This document shows positions 16,025 to 24,807 of a stretch of DNA of 64,000 bases, piece after piece (the stretch's first letter is position 1; each line of letters starts with the position of its first letter). The notes beneath the pieces are model-generated. The model saw only the letters and a program-made list of their open reading frames with translations, was not told the DNA's origin and made no database searches. The DNA lies in NCBI GenBank assembly GCA_965213525.1, contig OZ243889.1, positions 372,001-436,000 on the forward strand, given 5' to 3'. The position numbers and the translations under genes are program-made. The stretch comes from G965213525 sp965213525 (GTDB taxonomy: Bacteria > Actinomycetota > Acidimicrobiia > Acidimicrobiales > Poriferisodalaceae).

Positions 16025-16819
16025 ATGGCCGACGTCACCGACACCCACCCCATCACCGGCGTCCATCTCGACCTCGATGCCCTCGCCGTTGCGTTCCAGC
16101 GCGATGGCTACGTCGTCGTCTCGGGCTTGCTGTCTGATGCCGACCTCGCCGGGCTGGACGCCTCGCTCGTCGAGTTGCAGGAGGCGGTGCGCACCGGTGA
16201 GCTTGACCGGGCCCGCTACGGCGGCGACTACCTCACCTCCGCCCCCGACGGCGGGCCCGACTTCGTCAACTACGTCAAGGACGTCACTCGCATCTCGAAG
16301 CCGGCCGAGGCCGCCTTCGCCCACCCCGTGCTCGTGGAGCTGATCCGACGCTGCCTCGACGGAGCCGAGCCGTGGGAGATGCGACCCGAGTACGGCGCCC
16401 GCTTCGGCGTCGTGTACCAGGACGCCCGGCCGGGGCAGGAGTCGGCATACACCCGCATCGGCTGGCACTCGGATCGCCAGGCGTACCCCACCTCGGACTT
16501 CCACCCGTCGATCGCCCTCACCTTCCACCTCGATGCCACCTCCCCGGCCAACGGGTTCCTGCGGGTCGTGCCCGGCAGCCACCGGTGGCCCTCCGACGAG
16601 ATGCCGTTGCAGTTCGAGAAGATCCCCGGCGAGGTGGGCGCCTACTGCGAGCCCGGCGACGTGATGCTGCACCACTGCGATCTGTGGCACTCAGCGGCCC
16701 GGGCCACCGAGGACCCGCCCGGCGGGGTGCGCCGCCACATGCGCGGGTCGTACTTCACAGGACGGATCCCCGAGCCAGGTGAGGAGCTCGAGGCCTTCAA
16801 CAAGAACGCCGCCCGCTGA
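16025..16819 (+). CDS. Phytanoyl-CoA dioxygenase (PhyH) family protein
   Basis: 264 residues. The Fe(II) triad shows as His-x-Asp in IGWHSDRQAYPTSD and the distal His in GDVMLHHCDLWHSA; an Arg for 2-oxoglutarate follows near RRHMRGSYF. PhyH enzymes hydroxylate small metabolites or acyl chains. The ATG at 16025 follows AAGGAG at good spacing; in-frame codons upstream are not conserved. It is the second dioxygenase of the transporter cluster, 123 bases after the first, and belongs to a different 2-oxoglutarate-dioxygenase family, so the pair probably carries out successive oxidations of one imported compound. That link is inference from position. Confidence 0.85.
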   Translation: MADVTDTHPITGVHLDLDALAVAFQRDGYVVVSGLLSDADLAGLDASLVELQEAVRTGELDRARYGGDYLTSAPDGGPDFVNYVKDVTRISKPAEAAFAHPVLVELIRRCLDGAEPWEMRPEYGARFGVVYQDARPGQESAYTRIGWHSDRQAYPTSDFHPSIALTFHLDATSPANGFLRVVPGSHRWPSDEMPLQFEKIPGEVGAYCEPGDVMLHHCDLWHSAARATEDPPGGVRRHMRGSYFTGRIPEPGEELEAFNKNAAR

Positions 16820-16982
16820 CGAGCCCCCGTCGCCCGAGTCGGCAGCTCGGCGGCCGCCCGGTTCGTGCCGGATCGGTGCTCGGGGTCGTGGCCGGAGGCG
16901 GCGCCGGTCACGAGCTCACGGCGACTGACACCAGAACCGTCCGTCCCTGTTGCACATCGCAGACCGGTGGCAAGCTCGGCGG

Positions 16983-18203
16983 ATGAGACCGCATCGGTTC
17001 GCCGCGACGGTGGTGATCGCCGGATGGCTGGTATCGGCCGGCTGCGGGGTCGTCGACGACGACTCGGCGAGCGAGACGAGGCTCGCAGCGAACGGTGCAG
17101 CCGACCACGGCACCGGGGGTGACGTCACCCACCCAGCGACCGTCGCAGCTGACCAGGAGGCCGGCGGTGGGGCCAAGCCGGTACCAGGCGCCGTCGTGGC
17201 GTTCGAGGTCCGCCCGTTCATCGATGACGTCGATGGCCCCTGCCCGGCATCCGCGCCCGAGGGGTCGCGCTGGGTGCCGGTGCCCGCCGACGGGCTTAAC
17301 GCCGACGATGCGGGGTGTGCCCAGCTCGGACCGCTCGTGCTCGACGGCACGAGGGTGCGTTCGGTCGCTCCCTTCGAGGTGCTGCCCGTCGTCGACGCGG
17401 GTCACCTGCCCGGTGACATCGCGCTGCGTGTCGAGGTCGATGAGGCTGCGTTCGCCGACCTCGTCGCCGCGTCTCGGGGCACGGTGATGGCCGCCCTCGT
17501 CGACGGCGCACCGGTGCCCCTCGGCGCCCTCGCCGACGCCACCCTGTCCGGGTCGTTCGGTCTCAGCGGCCTCACCGTCGCCCAGGCCGATCTGCTCTTG
17601 GCTCTGGACCCGTCGAACGACGTGTCGGCCGCCGACTTGGCGCCCACCGATGTCGGCCCGCCAGCCGCCCTGGCCACCTTGGCCGACGAGAGGTTCCGCT
17701 TCGGCGAGGGGGTGGCCCACGGCGTCGGTGGCGGACTCGTCCCCGGCAGCCAGCCGACGGCGATGTGGTGGTCCGAGCAGCGAGCCGACACCGGGTGGCC
17801 CGAGCCGGGGAGCCGCTACGAGATGGTGTTGCTGATGGGATACGCCGGGGGCGTCGACCGCACCCTCGCCGGACTGTGGGGGGGCCGCTTCACCGAGCGC
17901 AGCGTCGATGGGCAGGCCGTGTGGGGTGGCACGGGCCCCGAGGGAAAGCCGACGTTGGTGGTGTGGTCGCCACGACCCGACGTCACGTGGCAGCTGCTCC
18001 ACTACGGCGCATCGGTCGACCAGCTCGTCGACCTCGTCGACGACGTCGTGCCGATCGACGAGGCGACGTGGGTCGCCGAGGGCGGAGCCGTGGGAGCGCA
18101 GTCGCTGCCAGATCCGAGCTCGGCGCCGCCCCCGGGCGCTGGTGCCCCCTCCCAGAGCGCGCCGACCCCGCCGTCACCGTCCACGACGCGCACCGGGCCC
18201 TGA
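16983..18203 (+). CDS. Lipoprotein with SecD-P1-like region
   Basis: 406 residues. The signal peptide ends in a lipobox (WLVSAGC), so the protein should be lipid-anchored outside. Residues about 75-215 resemble the P1 head domain of SecD: IALRVEVDEAAFADLVAASR, then MAALVDGAPVP and GSFGLSGLTVAQADLLLAL, the pattern seen in SecD as an inhibitory or substrate-holding head. No membrane domain is attached. The second half (about 230-380) is unrecognised; the tail is Pro/Ser-rich. Neighbours are intergenic DNA upstream and a bPH2 membrane protein downstream on the same strand. Function is unknown; a role in envelope protein export is only a suggestion. Confidence 0.6.
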   Translation: MRPHRFAATVVIAGWLVSAGCGVVDDDSASETRLAANGAADHGTGGDVTHPATVAADQEAGGGAKPVPGAVVAFEVRPFIDDVDGPCPASAPEGSRWVPVPADGLNADDAGCAQLGPLVLDGTRVRSVAPFEVLPVVDAGHLPGDIALRVEVDEAAFADLVAASRGTVMAALVDGAPVPLGALADATLSGSFGLSGLTVAQADLLLALDPSNDVSAADLAPTDVGPPAALATLADERFRFGEGVAHGVGGGLVPGSQPTAMWWSEQRADTGWPEPGSRYEMVLLMGYAGGVDRTLAGLWGGRFTERSVDGQAVWGGTGPEGKPTLVVWSPRPDVTWQLLHYGASVDQLVDLVDDVVPIDEATWVAEGGAVGAQSLPDPSSAPPPGAGAPSQSAPTPPSPSTTRTGP

Positions 18204-18255
18204 CGTCGGGTTCGGCGCTCGACGATGCGAGCGGTCTCGCCGATAGACACCAACG

Positions 18256-18855
18256 GTGGCCGATTCGTTCTCCAACGAGCCGATCCCGGTCGACCACCTC
18301 CCTCGGCTGTTCGATGACGCCTTCGTCCCTGTCGACCCCCGCTACCGGCGGGGTCGGCTCGCGGTCCTCATCGGCGCCGCCATCGTCGTGTTCGCCGTCG
18401 GGTGGTGGGCGGCGTCTGAGGTCGAGCCGGCAGCCATCCCGTTCGCCGTCACCGGCGCTGTCCTGCTCACCCTGGCCCTCGCCGGGCTCTTCGTCGTCGT
18501 CGAGTCGCGCCGCCTCGCCTATCAGCTGCGCGGCCACGACCTCTCCCTGCGCCGCGGGGTCATCGAGCACGACGTGACGACGCTGCCCTTCACCAGGGTC
18601 CAGCACGTGGCGGTGTCCAGGGGCCCCATCGAACGCGCCCTCGGTCTGGCGACGTTGGAGGTCAGCACGGCCGGCCCCGACATCACGATCCCCGGGCTGC
18701 GCGCTGACGAGGCGACGCGCCTCAGGTTGTTGGTCACCGAACGCGCCGGGGTCACCGACGACGACAGGGCCTACGACGATTTCGAGGCTCACGACGACAG
18801 CGGGGCTCACGACGACAGCGCCCCGCCCGTGATCGCGCCGCCTCCGGGGCCATGA
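18256..18855 (+). CDS. Bacterial PH-domain (bPH2, YdbS-like) membrane protein
   Basis: 199 residues. Two membrane helices (VLIGAAIVVFAVGWWA and VTGAVLLTLALAGLFVVV) precede a bPH2 domain: LAYQLRGHDLSLRRGVI, TTLPFTRVQHVAVSRGPIER, LGLATLEVSTAG. YdbS/YdbT pairs are membrane proteins of unclear function; the Bacillus pair affects resistance to a bacteriocin. The tail holds a short repeat (AHDDSGAHDDS). The stop overlaps the next gene by 4 bases, so the two are coupled. Confidence 0.8.
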   Translation: MADSFSNEPIPVDHLPRLFDDAFVPVDPRYRRGRLAVLIGAAIVVFAVGWWAASEVEPAAIPFAVTGAVLLTLALAGLFVVVESRRLAYQLRGHDLSLRRGVIEHDVTTLPFTRVQHVAVSRGPIERALGLATLEVSTAGPDITIPGLRADEATRLRLLVTERAGVTDDDRAYDDFEAHDDSGAHDDSAPPVIAPPPGP

Positions 18856-20129
18856 TCGATCTGCGCGTCCCGCAGCGGCAGTCGCCGCTGGCCGTGGTGT
18901 TCCTGGGCGTGCGCATCGTCGCCAGCCTCGGCGTCGTCCAGATCGCCCTCGCAGCGCTGTTCTTGGTGAGCGGACCCTTCGGCAACCGCTCGACCTTGGT
19001 CTTGTTCGCGGCGTTCGCCGTCCTCGGGTCGCTGGCGGTGCTCAGCTGGTGGCGGTTCACGTTCCAGTTCGTCGACGGCGAGCTCGTCGTCGCCAAGGGG
19101 GTCCTGTGGGCCGAGCGGCTCACGGTCCCGATCGATCGGATCCAGAGCATCGCCATCGAACAGGAGCTGCTGCACCGCCTGACCGGGCTCGTCAAGGTCA
19201 CCGTCGACACCGCCGGATCCTCGGTGACCGAGCTCACGATCGCTGCGGTGGCCCGCCCCGTCGCCGAACAGCTCGAACGTCAGGCGGTCGTGGCCCCGGG
19301 GCGCATCCCCGGCCCGGCGGTCGAGCCCGGCGATCGACCGGCCCACCTGTTCGTCCCGGTCGACGCGCAGGTCGTCGTCGCCCACGATCCCCGGCGGTTG
19401 CTGCTGGCAGCCCTCACGCTCTGGCCGTGGTCTGGACTCGTCGTCCTCGGACCGCTGATCGCGGGGTTCAACCGCCTGCCCGACGACGTCACCGACCTGG
19501 GCTCTGATCTCGAGCTGGTCGGGACGACGTCGTGGAGGGTCGTCTCGGCGATCGCCGCGCTCGTGGCGATCGCCCTCGCCCTCAACGTCGCGCGGGTGTT
19601 CCTCAGGGACTTCCGGCTCACCCTCACGGCCACGCCGACGGGCCTGCAGCGAACCTCGGGCCTGTTGTCGCTCACCCGCACAGCGAGCAGCGTCACCCGG
19701 GTGCAGGTGGTGTCGACCGCCCAGAACCCGCTGCAGCGCATAGCCGGGCTGGCCGACATCGAACTGTCGACGATCGGCCACGGTGACATCCGGCTGATCG
19801 GCTGCGACGACGAGCAGGTGGGCGCCGTCGAGCGACGGGTGCACCCGTCGTGGGGGAGCGACCTGGCGCCTGGTCGCCGCATCCACCCGGCTGCGGTCCG
19901 GCGGGTGGTCCGCGCGGCCGCCGTCGTCGCCGCCCTGATCGCCGCCGGTGGGTACCCGGTCATCGGCGCATGGTCGGTGGTGGCCCTGGTAGCCGTGCCG
20001 GTGGTGTGGGCCCTGGCGCGGCGACACGTTCGGCGGTTCCGGTGGGCGCTCGGGGACGAGCTGGTGACCTCGCGCCACGTCCTCAGCCGGACCACCAGGC
20101 GGGCTCGTCGTTCAAGGCCAACGCGGTGA
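18852..20129 (+). CDS. Multi-bPH2 (YdbT-like) membrane protein, C-terminus disrupted by a frameshift
   Basis: 425 residues as read. Helix pairs near 15-60 and 180-240 alternate with bPH2 domains (WWRFTFQFVDGELVVAKGVL and TVPIDRIQSIAIEQELLHRL; later TPTGLQRTSGLLSLTR and SVTRVQVVSTAQNPLQRIAG). A third helix pair (about 350-385) is followed by the start of a third PH domain (RFRWALGDELVTSRHVLSRT), which then breaks off in RRARRSRPTR and a stop. The missing part continues in another frame at 20108-20293. This is the partner of the preceding YdbS-like gene. A shift of one base near 20100 would restore a full-length protein. Confidence 0.75.
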   Translation: MIDLRVPQRQSPLAVVFLGVRIVASLGVVQIALAALFLVSGPFGNRSTLVLFAAFAVLGSLAVLSWWRFTFQFVDGELVVAKGVLWAERLTVPIDRIQSIAIEQELLHRLTGLVKVTVDTAGSSVTELTIAAVARPVAEQLERQAVVAPGRIPGPAVEPGDRPAHLFVPVDAQVVVAHDPRRLLLAALTLWPWSGLVVLGPLIAGFNRLPDDVTDLGSDLELVGTTSWRVVSAIAALVAIALALNVARVFLRDFRLTLTATPTGLQRTSGLLSLTRTASSVTRVQVVSTAQNPLQRIAGLADIELSTIGHGDIRLIGCDDEQVGAVERRVHPSWGSDLAPGRRIHPAAVRRVVRAAAVVAALIAAGGYPVIGAWSVVALVAVPVVWALARRHVRRFRWALGDELVTSRHVLSRTTRRARRSRPTR

Positions 20130-20293
20130 GCGTGACCCAGTCGGTCTTCGAACGTCGGCGTGGCCTCGGGACCGTCGTGATGGCGACGGGCGCCGGCCGG
20201 GTCCGGGTCGCCGTGCTGCCGGTCGCCGAGGCGCACGCCGTCCGCGACACGATCCTGCACGCCGCAGAGACCGATCGACGACCGTGGATGTAG
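20108..20293 (+). pseudogene. Out-of-frame 3' end of the YdbT-like gene
   Basis: Encodes FKANAVSVTQSVFERRRGLG then TVVMATGAGRVRVAVLPVAE to a stop at 20293, the expected second half of the third PH domain. It lies one reading frame away from the upstream gene. A real mutation, a sequencing error in this GC-rich stretch or programmed slippage could explain it. Confidence 0.7.
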
Positions 20294-20300
20294 CGGCTCG

Positions 20301-22517
20301 ATGCCCGACGGGCGTGAGAGGCTCGACGTGGTGAGCGCCTTCGACGAAGCTGCAGCCCGGGTCCGGGCCGGCGCGGACCCCCACGCCGAGGCTGGCGACC
20401 TGGTCGACGCCATGACCGTCGACGAGCGGCTCGGCTGCCTCGACGGCGATCTTCCGTACTGGCCCGGCGTCATCGACATGATGGGCGGCGGGTACTGGGC
20501 CCACCCGTGGCCCGCCGCTCGGGTCGAGCGCCTCGGCGTGCCCGGCATCGCCTTCGCCGACGGCCCCCGGGGCTGTGTCATCGGACCGAGCACGGTGTTC
20601 CCGGTGTCGATGGCCCGGGGCGCCAGCTTCGACCCCGAGCTCGAACGCGAGATCGGAGCGGCCATCGGCGCCGAGTTGCGGGTCAACGGCGCCACCTTCA
20701 CCGGGGCGGTCTGCATGAACCTGCTACGCCACCCGGCGTGGGGTCGGGCCCAGGAGACCTACGGCGAGGACCCCCACCACGTGGGGGTCATGGCCGAGGC
20801 CCTCACCCTCGGGCTGCAGCGCCACGTGATGGCCTGCATGAAGCACTTCGCGCTCAACTCGATGGAGAACGCCCGCTTCAGCGTCGACGTCACCGCCGAC
20901 GAGCGGGCGCTGCACGAGGTGTACCTGCCGCACTTCCGCCGGGTCGCCGCCGCCGGGGTCGCTGCCACCATGACGGCCTACAACTCGGTCAACGGCCGGT
21001 GGTGCGGCGAGAACGCCGAGCTGATCACCGACGTCCTGCGCGACGAGTGGGGCTGGGACGGCATGGTCATCACCGACTTCGTCGCCGGCCTGCGAGACCC
21101 CGTGGCCTCGGTGCTCGCCGGGTGCGACATCGAGATGCCGTTTCGCCAGCAGCGGGCCCTGGCCCTGCCCGACGCCCTTGCCGGCGGCCGCCTCGACGAG
21201 GCCGACGTGAGCGCCCGGGCTGCCCAGGTCGTGGCCACGCTGTTGCGCTTCGCCGTACCGCCTGCCCCGGCCCCGCCGGTGGGGATCGTCGCCGGGCCGG
21301 CGCACCGGGCCCTGGCTCGCCGGGCGGCGGTGGCTGCGACGGTGCTGGTCCACAACACCGGGCTGTTGCCCGTCGACCGTGCCACCCTCGGCCGGGTGGC
21401 GGTCCTCGGACGGCTCGCCGGGCGACCCAACACCGGTGATGGCGGCTCGAGCCACGTCCGCCAGCCCGACGTGACCACGCCGCTCGCGGGGCTGCGGGCA
21501 GCCCTCGACGGCGTCGAGGTCGTCCACTCCGTCGACGATGCCACCATCGCCGACGGCGCCGACCTGGCGGTGGTGGTGGTCGGTTACACCGCCGCCGACG
21601 AGGGCGAGTTCATCGGCGACGCCCAGCGAGGCGGTCCGCCGCCAGAGGTCATGCCGCCCACCGATCACCCCGAGGTAGGCATGGGCGCCGACATGGCCGG
21701 TCTGCTCGGTGGCGATGTCGACGCGGCGCCCGACGCACCCGCCGAGGACGAGGTGTTCGGTCGGGGTGGGGGCGACCGCAGGTCCCTGGCCCTCCCCGAG
21801 GGCGACGTGGCGTTGATCGCCGAGGTGGCTGCCCGTCACGACCGGGTCGTGGTGGTGCTGCAGTGCGGCTCGGCGGTCCTCGTGCCCTGGCTGGAGGACG
21901 TCCAGGCCGTCCTGGTCACCTGGTACGCCGGCATGGAGGGCGGTCACGCCCTCGCCGACGTGGTGCTCGGGCGGGCCGAGCCGGGTGGCCGGCTGCCCTT
22001 CGCCGTGCCCCACGAGGCCGCTGACCTCGTCGACTTCGACCCCGACGCCGACGCCGCCACCTACGAGCTGCTGCACGGCCAGTGGCACCTCGACGATCGC
22101 GGCGTCGCCCCCCACCTGCCCTTCGGCCACGGACTGGGGTACACCACGATCGAGCTCACCTCGGCCGGCCGTCAGGTGCCGCTGTCTCAGACCAGCCCCG
22201 GCCCGACCGTCGAGGTCGAGCTGGTCGAGACCGGGGGGCGGGGCGGCAAGGCCGTGGTGTTCGCCTTCGCCTCGGTGCCCGGCTCTCGGCACCGTCGCCC
22301 GCCACGGCGCCTGGTCGGCTTCGACGCTGTCGTCCTCGACCCCGGCGAGACCCGCACCGTGGGCATCGGTGTCGACCTCGACCTCCTCGACGTGCGCGTC
22401 GGCGGCGGTTGGGAGACCGAAGACCTCCCCGTCGTCATCGAGGTCGGCCTCGACGCCGCCCACCTGATCCACGTCAACAACGACCAGGCGGGCGAGCCGG
22501 GCGGCCCGCTTCGCTGA
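20301..22517 (+). CDS. Glycoside hydrolase family 3 (beta-glucosidase-like)
   Basis: 738 residues. The N-terminal TIM barrel has the GH3 pattern: GIAFADGPRGC, RAQETYGEDPHHVGVMA, MACMKHFALNSMENARFSVD, and the nucleophile Asp in DGMVITDFVAG. The C-terminal alpha/beta sandwich follows (VAATVLVHNTGLLPV, VLVTWYAGMEGGHALADVVL, LPFGHGLGYT) and a fibronectin-III-like end. It should cleave non-reducing terminal beta-glycosides. There is no signal peptide, so it is cytoplasmic and presumably acts on imported oligosaccharides or glycosylated metabolites. A Gly/Asp-rich insertion (about 465-485) is not typical. The ATG at 20301 is used; GTGs near 20331 are possible. Confidence 0.88.
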   Translation: MPDGRERLDVVSAFDEAAARVRAGADPHAEAGDLVDAMTVDERLGCLDGDLPYWPGVIDMMGGGYWAHPWPAARVERLGVPGIAFADGPRGCVIGPSTVFPVSMARGASFDPELEREIGAAIGAELRVNGATFTGAVCMNLLRHPAWGRAQETYGEDPHHVGVMAEALTLGLQRHVMACMKHFALNSMENARFSVDVTADERALHEVYLPHFRRVAAAGVAATMTAYNSVNGRWCGENAELITDVLRDEWGWDGMVITDFVAGLRDPVASVLAGCDIEMPFRQQRALALPDALAGGRLDEADVSARAAQVVATLLRFAVPPAPAPPVGIVAGPAHRALARRAAVAATVLVHNTGLLPVDRATLGRVAVLGRLAGRPNTGDGGSSHVRQPDVTTPLAGLRAALDGVEVVHSVDDATIADGADLAVVVVGYTAADEGEFIGDAQRGGPPPEVMPPTDHPEVGMGADMAGLLGGDVDAAPDAPAEDEVFGRGGGDRRSLALPEGDVALIAEVAARHDRVVVVLQCGSAVLVPWLEDVQAVLVTWYAGMEGGHALADVVLGRAEPGGRLPFAVPHEAADLVDFDPDADAATYELLHGQWHLDDRGVAPHLPFGHGLGYTTIELTSAGRQVPLSQTSPGPTVEVELVETGGRGGKAVVFAFASVPGSRHRRPPRRLVGFDAVVLDPGETRTVGIGVDLDLLDVRVGGGWETEDLPVVIEVGLDAAHLIHVNNDQAGEPGGPLR

Positions 22518-22555
22518 ACCGACGGCGGCGGTCCTCGGGCATGATCTGTGGTGAC

Positions 22556-23059
22556 GTGGCCACCGAGACCGAGCGCAAGTTCCTCGTCGTCGGGGGTGGG
22601 TGGCGCACCACCACCCCCCGGACGATCGAGCAGGGGTACCTGGTCGCTGAGGCCGACGTCGAGATCAGGGTCCGCATCATCGACGGCCGCCAGGCCGTGC
22701 TGACCGTCAAGGGCATGGCGCAGGGGGCCGCACGCACCGAGATCGAGTGCGGCCTGACCCCACTCGATGCCGCCGCCGAGCTCGTCGACACCTTCGCAGC
22801 CGGCGCCGTGGTCACCAAGATGCGTCACGAGATCGACGTCGACGGCGTGGTCTGGGAGGTCGACGAGTTCGACGGTGACAACGCCGGGCTGGTGCTGGCC
22901 GAGCTGGAGGTGCCAGCCGGCGCTGACCCGGAGGCGCACTTCGACCGGGCGCTGCACCCCGGTCGACGGCCGTTCTGGCTTGGCTCAGAGGTCACCGGCG
23001 ACCGCTCGTACTCCAACGCTGCGCTGGCTCGACGACCCTTCGCCACGTGGCTGAGCTGA
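22556..23059 (+). CDS. CYTH-domain phosphohydrolase/adenylate-cyclase-like protein
   Basis: 167 residues. Begins with the CYTH hallmark ETERKFLV (ExExK), then EQGYLVAEADVEIRVRI and VLTVKGMAQGAARTEIE, giving the charged tunnel that binds triphosphates and divalent metals; KMRHEIDVDGVVWEVDEFDG completes it. Members hydrolyse inorganic triphosphate or thiamine triphosphate; a few make cAMP. GTG 22556 is chosen because it places ExExK at the very N-terminus; ATG 22541 would add five residues. The end overlaps the next gene by 13 bases. Confidence 0.85.
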   Translation: MATETERKFLVVGGGWRTTTPRTIEQGYLVAEADVEIRVRIIDGRQAVLTVKGMAQGAARTEIECGLTPLDAAAELVDTFAAGAVVTKMRHEIDVDGVVWEVDEFDGDNAGLVLAELEVPAGADPEAHFDRALHPGRRPFWLGSEVTGDRSYSNAALARRPFATWLS

Positions 23060-23511
23060 AGCTGGTCACCCGGGCGCCCTCACCCCGTCGGTGGTGGGCG
23101 GCGGCGGGGGTGGCGGCGCTCCTCGCCGTGGCGGCGTCGCTGCTCATCGGCGGTCCTGCCGGATGGGCGGGCGGGATCGTGCTCGGGCTGGTCGCCGGGG
23201 TGCTCGGCTGGTCGGCGCTGGCCGCCAACGCCGAGGCGAGGGCGCACGAGCGGTTCCGACGTGAGGTGACCCGTCGCGGTGACCGACCCCGGGTGACGGT
23301 GCGTCGCCTCGACGGTCCTGACGTCGAGCTCGGCCTGGGCGGGGGCCGCATCGCCCGAGCCACCGTCGACGAGGCGGCCTCGGCGGCCCTGCGCGGCGCA
23401 CGACAGCTCGAGCTGGTCGGTGAGGTCCGAGCCGGCCGTCACGTCGGCCTCGTCCTCGACCACCGACGCCTCGCCGTCATCGCCGTCACCGCGGTGCTCG
23501 AACGTCGATGA
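23047..23511 (+). CDS. Small two-helix membrane protein, unknown function
   Basis: 154 residues. Two predicted helices (WWAAAGVAALLAVAASLLIG and WAGGIVLGLVAGVLGWSAL) are followed by a soluble, Arg-rich C-terminal domain of about 85 residues that I do not recognise. It starts with GTG inside the CYTH gene and its TGA overlaps a possible ATG of the following SDR gene, so the three may be one transcript. No catalytic motif seen. Confidence 0.65.
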   Translation: MAELKLVTRAPSPRRWWAAAGVAALLAVAASLLIGGPAGWAGGIVLGLVAGVLGWSALAANAEARAHERFRREVTRRGDRPRVTVRRLDGPDVELGLGGGRIARATVDEAASAALRGARQLELVGEVRAGRHVGLVLDHRRLAVIAVTAVLERR

Positions 23512-23546
23512 GCGGGGGCTCATCGGGGGGTGCTACGAACGGCGCC

Positions 23547-24284
23547 ATGGAACTTCCCAGCCGTGTCGCAGTGATCACCGGAGCCGGGTCGGGCATCGGG
23601 GCCGCCATGGTCGCCCGCCTCGCCGCCGACGGGGCCACGGTCGTGGCCGCCGACATCGACCTCGACGCCGCCACCGCGGTCGCCGACGCCAACGGGGCGA
23701 CAGCGGTGCGCCTCGACGTGACCGACCGCGGCGGGTGGACCTCGGTGCTCGACCAGGTCGAGGCCGATCACGGCGGCATCGATCTGTTGGCGGCCAACGC
23801 CGGCATCATGAGCCGGCCGCCCGACGCCCCGATCGACGACGACATCCTGGACTGGACCGAGCGCTGGGAGGCGGTGCGGGCGGTCAACCTCGACGGCGTG
23901 GTGTGGGGCATCGCCGAGGTGGTGCCCCGCCTGGCTCGCTCGGGCGGCGGCGACATCGTGGTGACGGCGTCGGTCTCGGGACTCGTGCCGACCCCCATCG
24001 ACCCGTACTACACCGCCACCAAGCACGCCGTGGTCGGCCTGGTCCGCTCGCTCGCCCCAGGCCTGGAGGGGCGCGGCGTGCGCATCAACGCGCTGTGCCC
24101 CGGGGCCATCGACACCGCCATCGTGCCCGAGGCGCTGCGGGGCGGGGCGCTCGAGCTGATGGACGCCTCGGAGATGGCCGACGCCCTGGTCACCATCGTC
24201 GACTCGGGACGCACGGGAGCGGCGTGGGCCGCCCACCGACCCGGTGCCGCCCCCGTCGTGGTCGAGCCGCCCGGGCTGGCCTGA
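23547..24284 (+). CDS. Short-chain dehydrogenase/reductase
   Basis: 245-residue classical SDR. The NAD(P) motif is VITGAGSGIGAAMVA, with VVAADIDLD after beta-2 (Asp favours NAD), LAANAGIMSRP, the catalytic Ser in VTASVSGLVPTP and YYTATK with the catalytic Tyr and Lys. Substrate unknown. ATG 23547 is chosen over ATG 23508 because it starts right at the fold and is preceded at 7 bases by a TACGAA hexamer; the upstream start would overlap the previous stop (ATGA). Confidence 0.85.
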   Translation: MELPSRVAVITGAGSGIGAAMVARLAADGATVVAADIDLDAATAVADANGATAVRLDVTDRGGWTSVLDQVEADHGGIDLLAANAGIMSRPPDAPIDDDILDWTERWEAVRAVNLDGVVWGIAEVVPRLARSGGGDIVVTASVSGLVPTPIDPYYTATKHAVVGLVRSLAPGLEGRGVRINALCPGAIDTAIVPEALRGGALELMDASEMADALVTIVDSGRTGAAWAAHRPGAAPVVVEPPGLA

Positions 24285-24329
24285 TCGCGCTGGTCCTCAG
24301 GTGAGCCCGACCCCGACCGATGGGGCGGG

Positions 24330-24782
24330 GTGCTCCGCGCCACGACGCTGCTCACCGCGGTCGCGATGGCTGTCACCGGCCTGGCGATGGTGACCCCGGC
24401 CGGCGCATCGGCGTCGGGGGAGGCCGAGGTCGGGCGTCCGGTCGACGGGTCCAGAGCCTTCGACGAGCTCTGGTTGGACATCGAGCCGCTGGCCCCGGGT
24501 GCGGGTGCCACCGTCGTCGAGGAGCCGCCCCCGGACCTCCCCGGCGTTGACGGCGCAGATCGAGAGGCGGCCGACACAGCGACACCTGCTCGATCGGCTG
24601 CCGGTCGAGATGACGCCCGCGGACGGCGGACCGCCGACGATCTGACCGCCGAGCTGATCGCCGTCGTGGTCGTGTTGAACATCGTGGTCGCGATCATCGC
24701 CGTCGTGGCGGCCCGGCGCGACGGATCATGCCCGAGGGCCGACGTCGATCGTCGACGAGTCCCCGACGAGCTCGTCACCTGA
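24330..24782 (+). CDS. Small exported protein with C-terminal membrane anchor, unknown
   Basis: 150 residues: signal peptide (TTLLTAVAMAVTGLAMVTPA, cleavage after AGASA likely), an Asp/Pro/Ala-rich extracellular linker without a domain, a C-terminal helix (AVVVVLNIVVAIIAVVAA) and a short basic tail. It resembles a small surface protein held by a C-terminal anchor. No family recognised. It sits between an SDR and a sugar kinase on the same strand. Confidence 0.55.
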   Translation: MLRATTLLTAVAMAVTGLAMVTPAGASASGEAEVGRPVDGSRAFDELWLDIEPLAPGAGATVVEEPPPDLPGVDGADREAADTATPARSAAGRDDARGRRTADDLTAELIAVVVVLNIVVAIIAVVAARRDGSCPRADVDRRRVPDELVT

Positions 24783-24792
24783 GCTCCGCCGC

Positions 24793-24807
24793 TACGGTGC
24801 CCGGGTC
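24793..24807 (+). promoter_or_regulatory. Leaderless-type -10 element of the sugar kinase gene
   Basis: TACGGT at 24793-24798, 9 bases before ATG; no ribosome-binding site in between. Confidence 0.45.

Noticed and set aside
22082..22555. Upstream extension of the CYTH gene
   Set aside because: Overlaps the GH3 gene; CYTH proteins begin at the ExExK motif.
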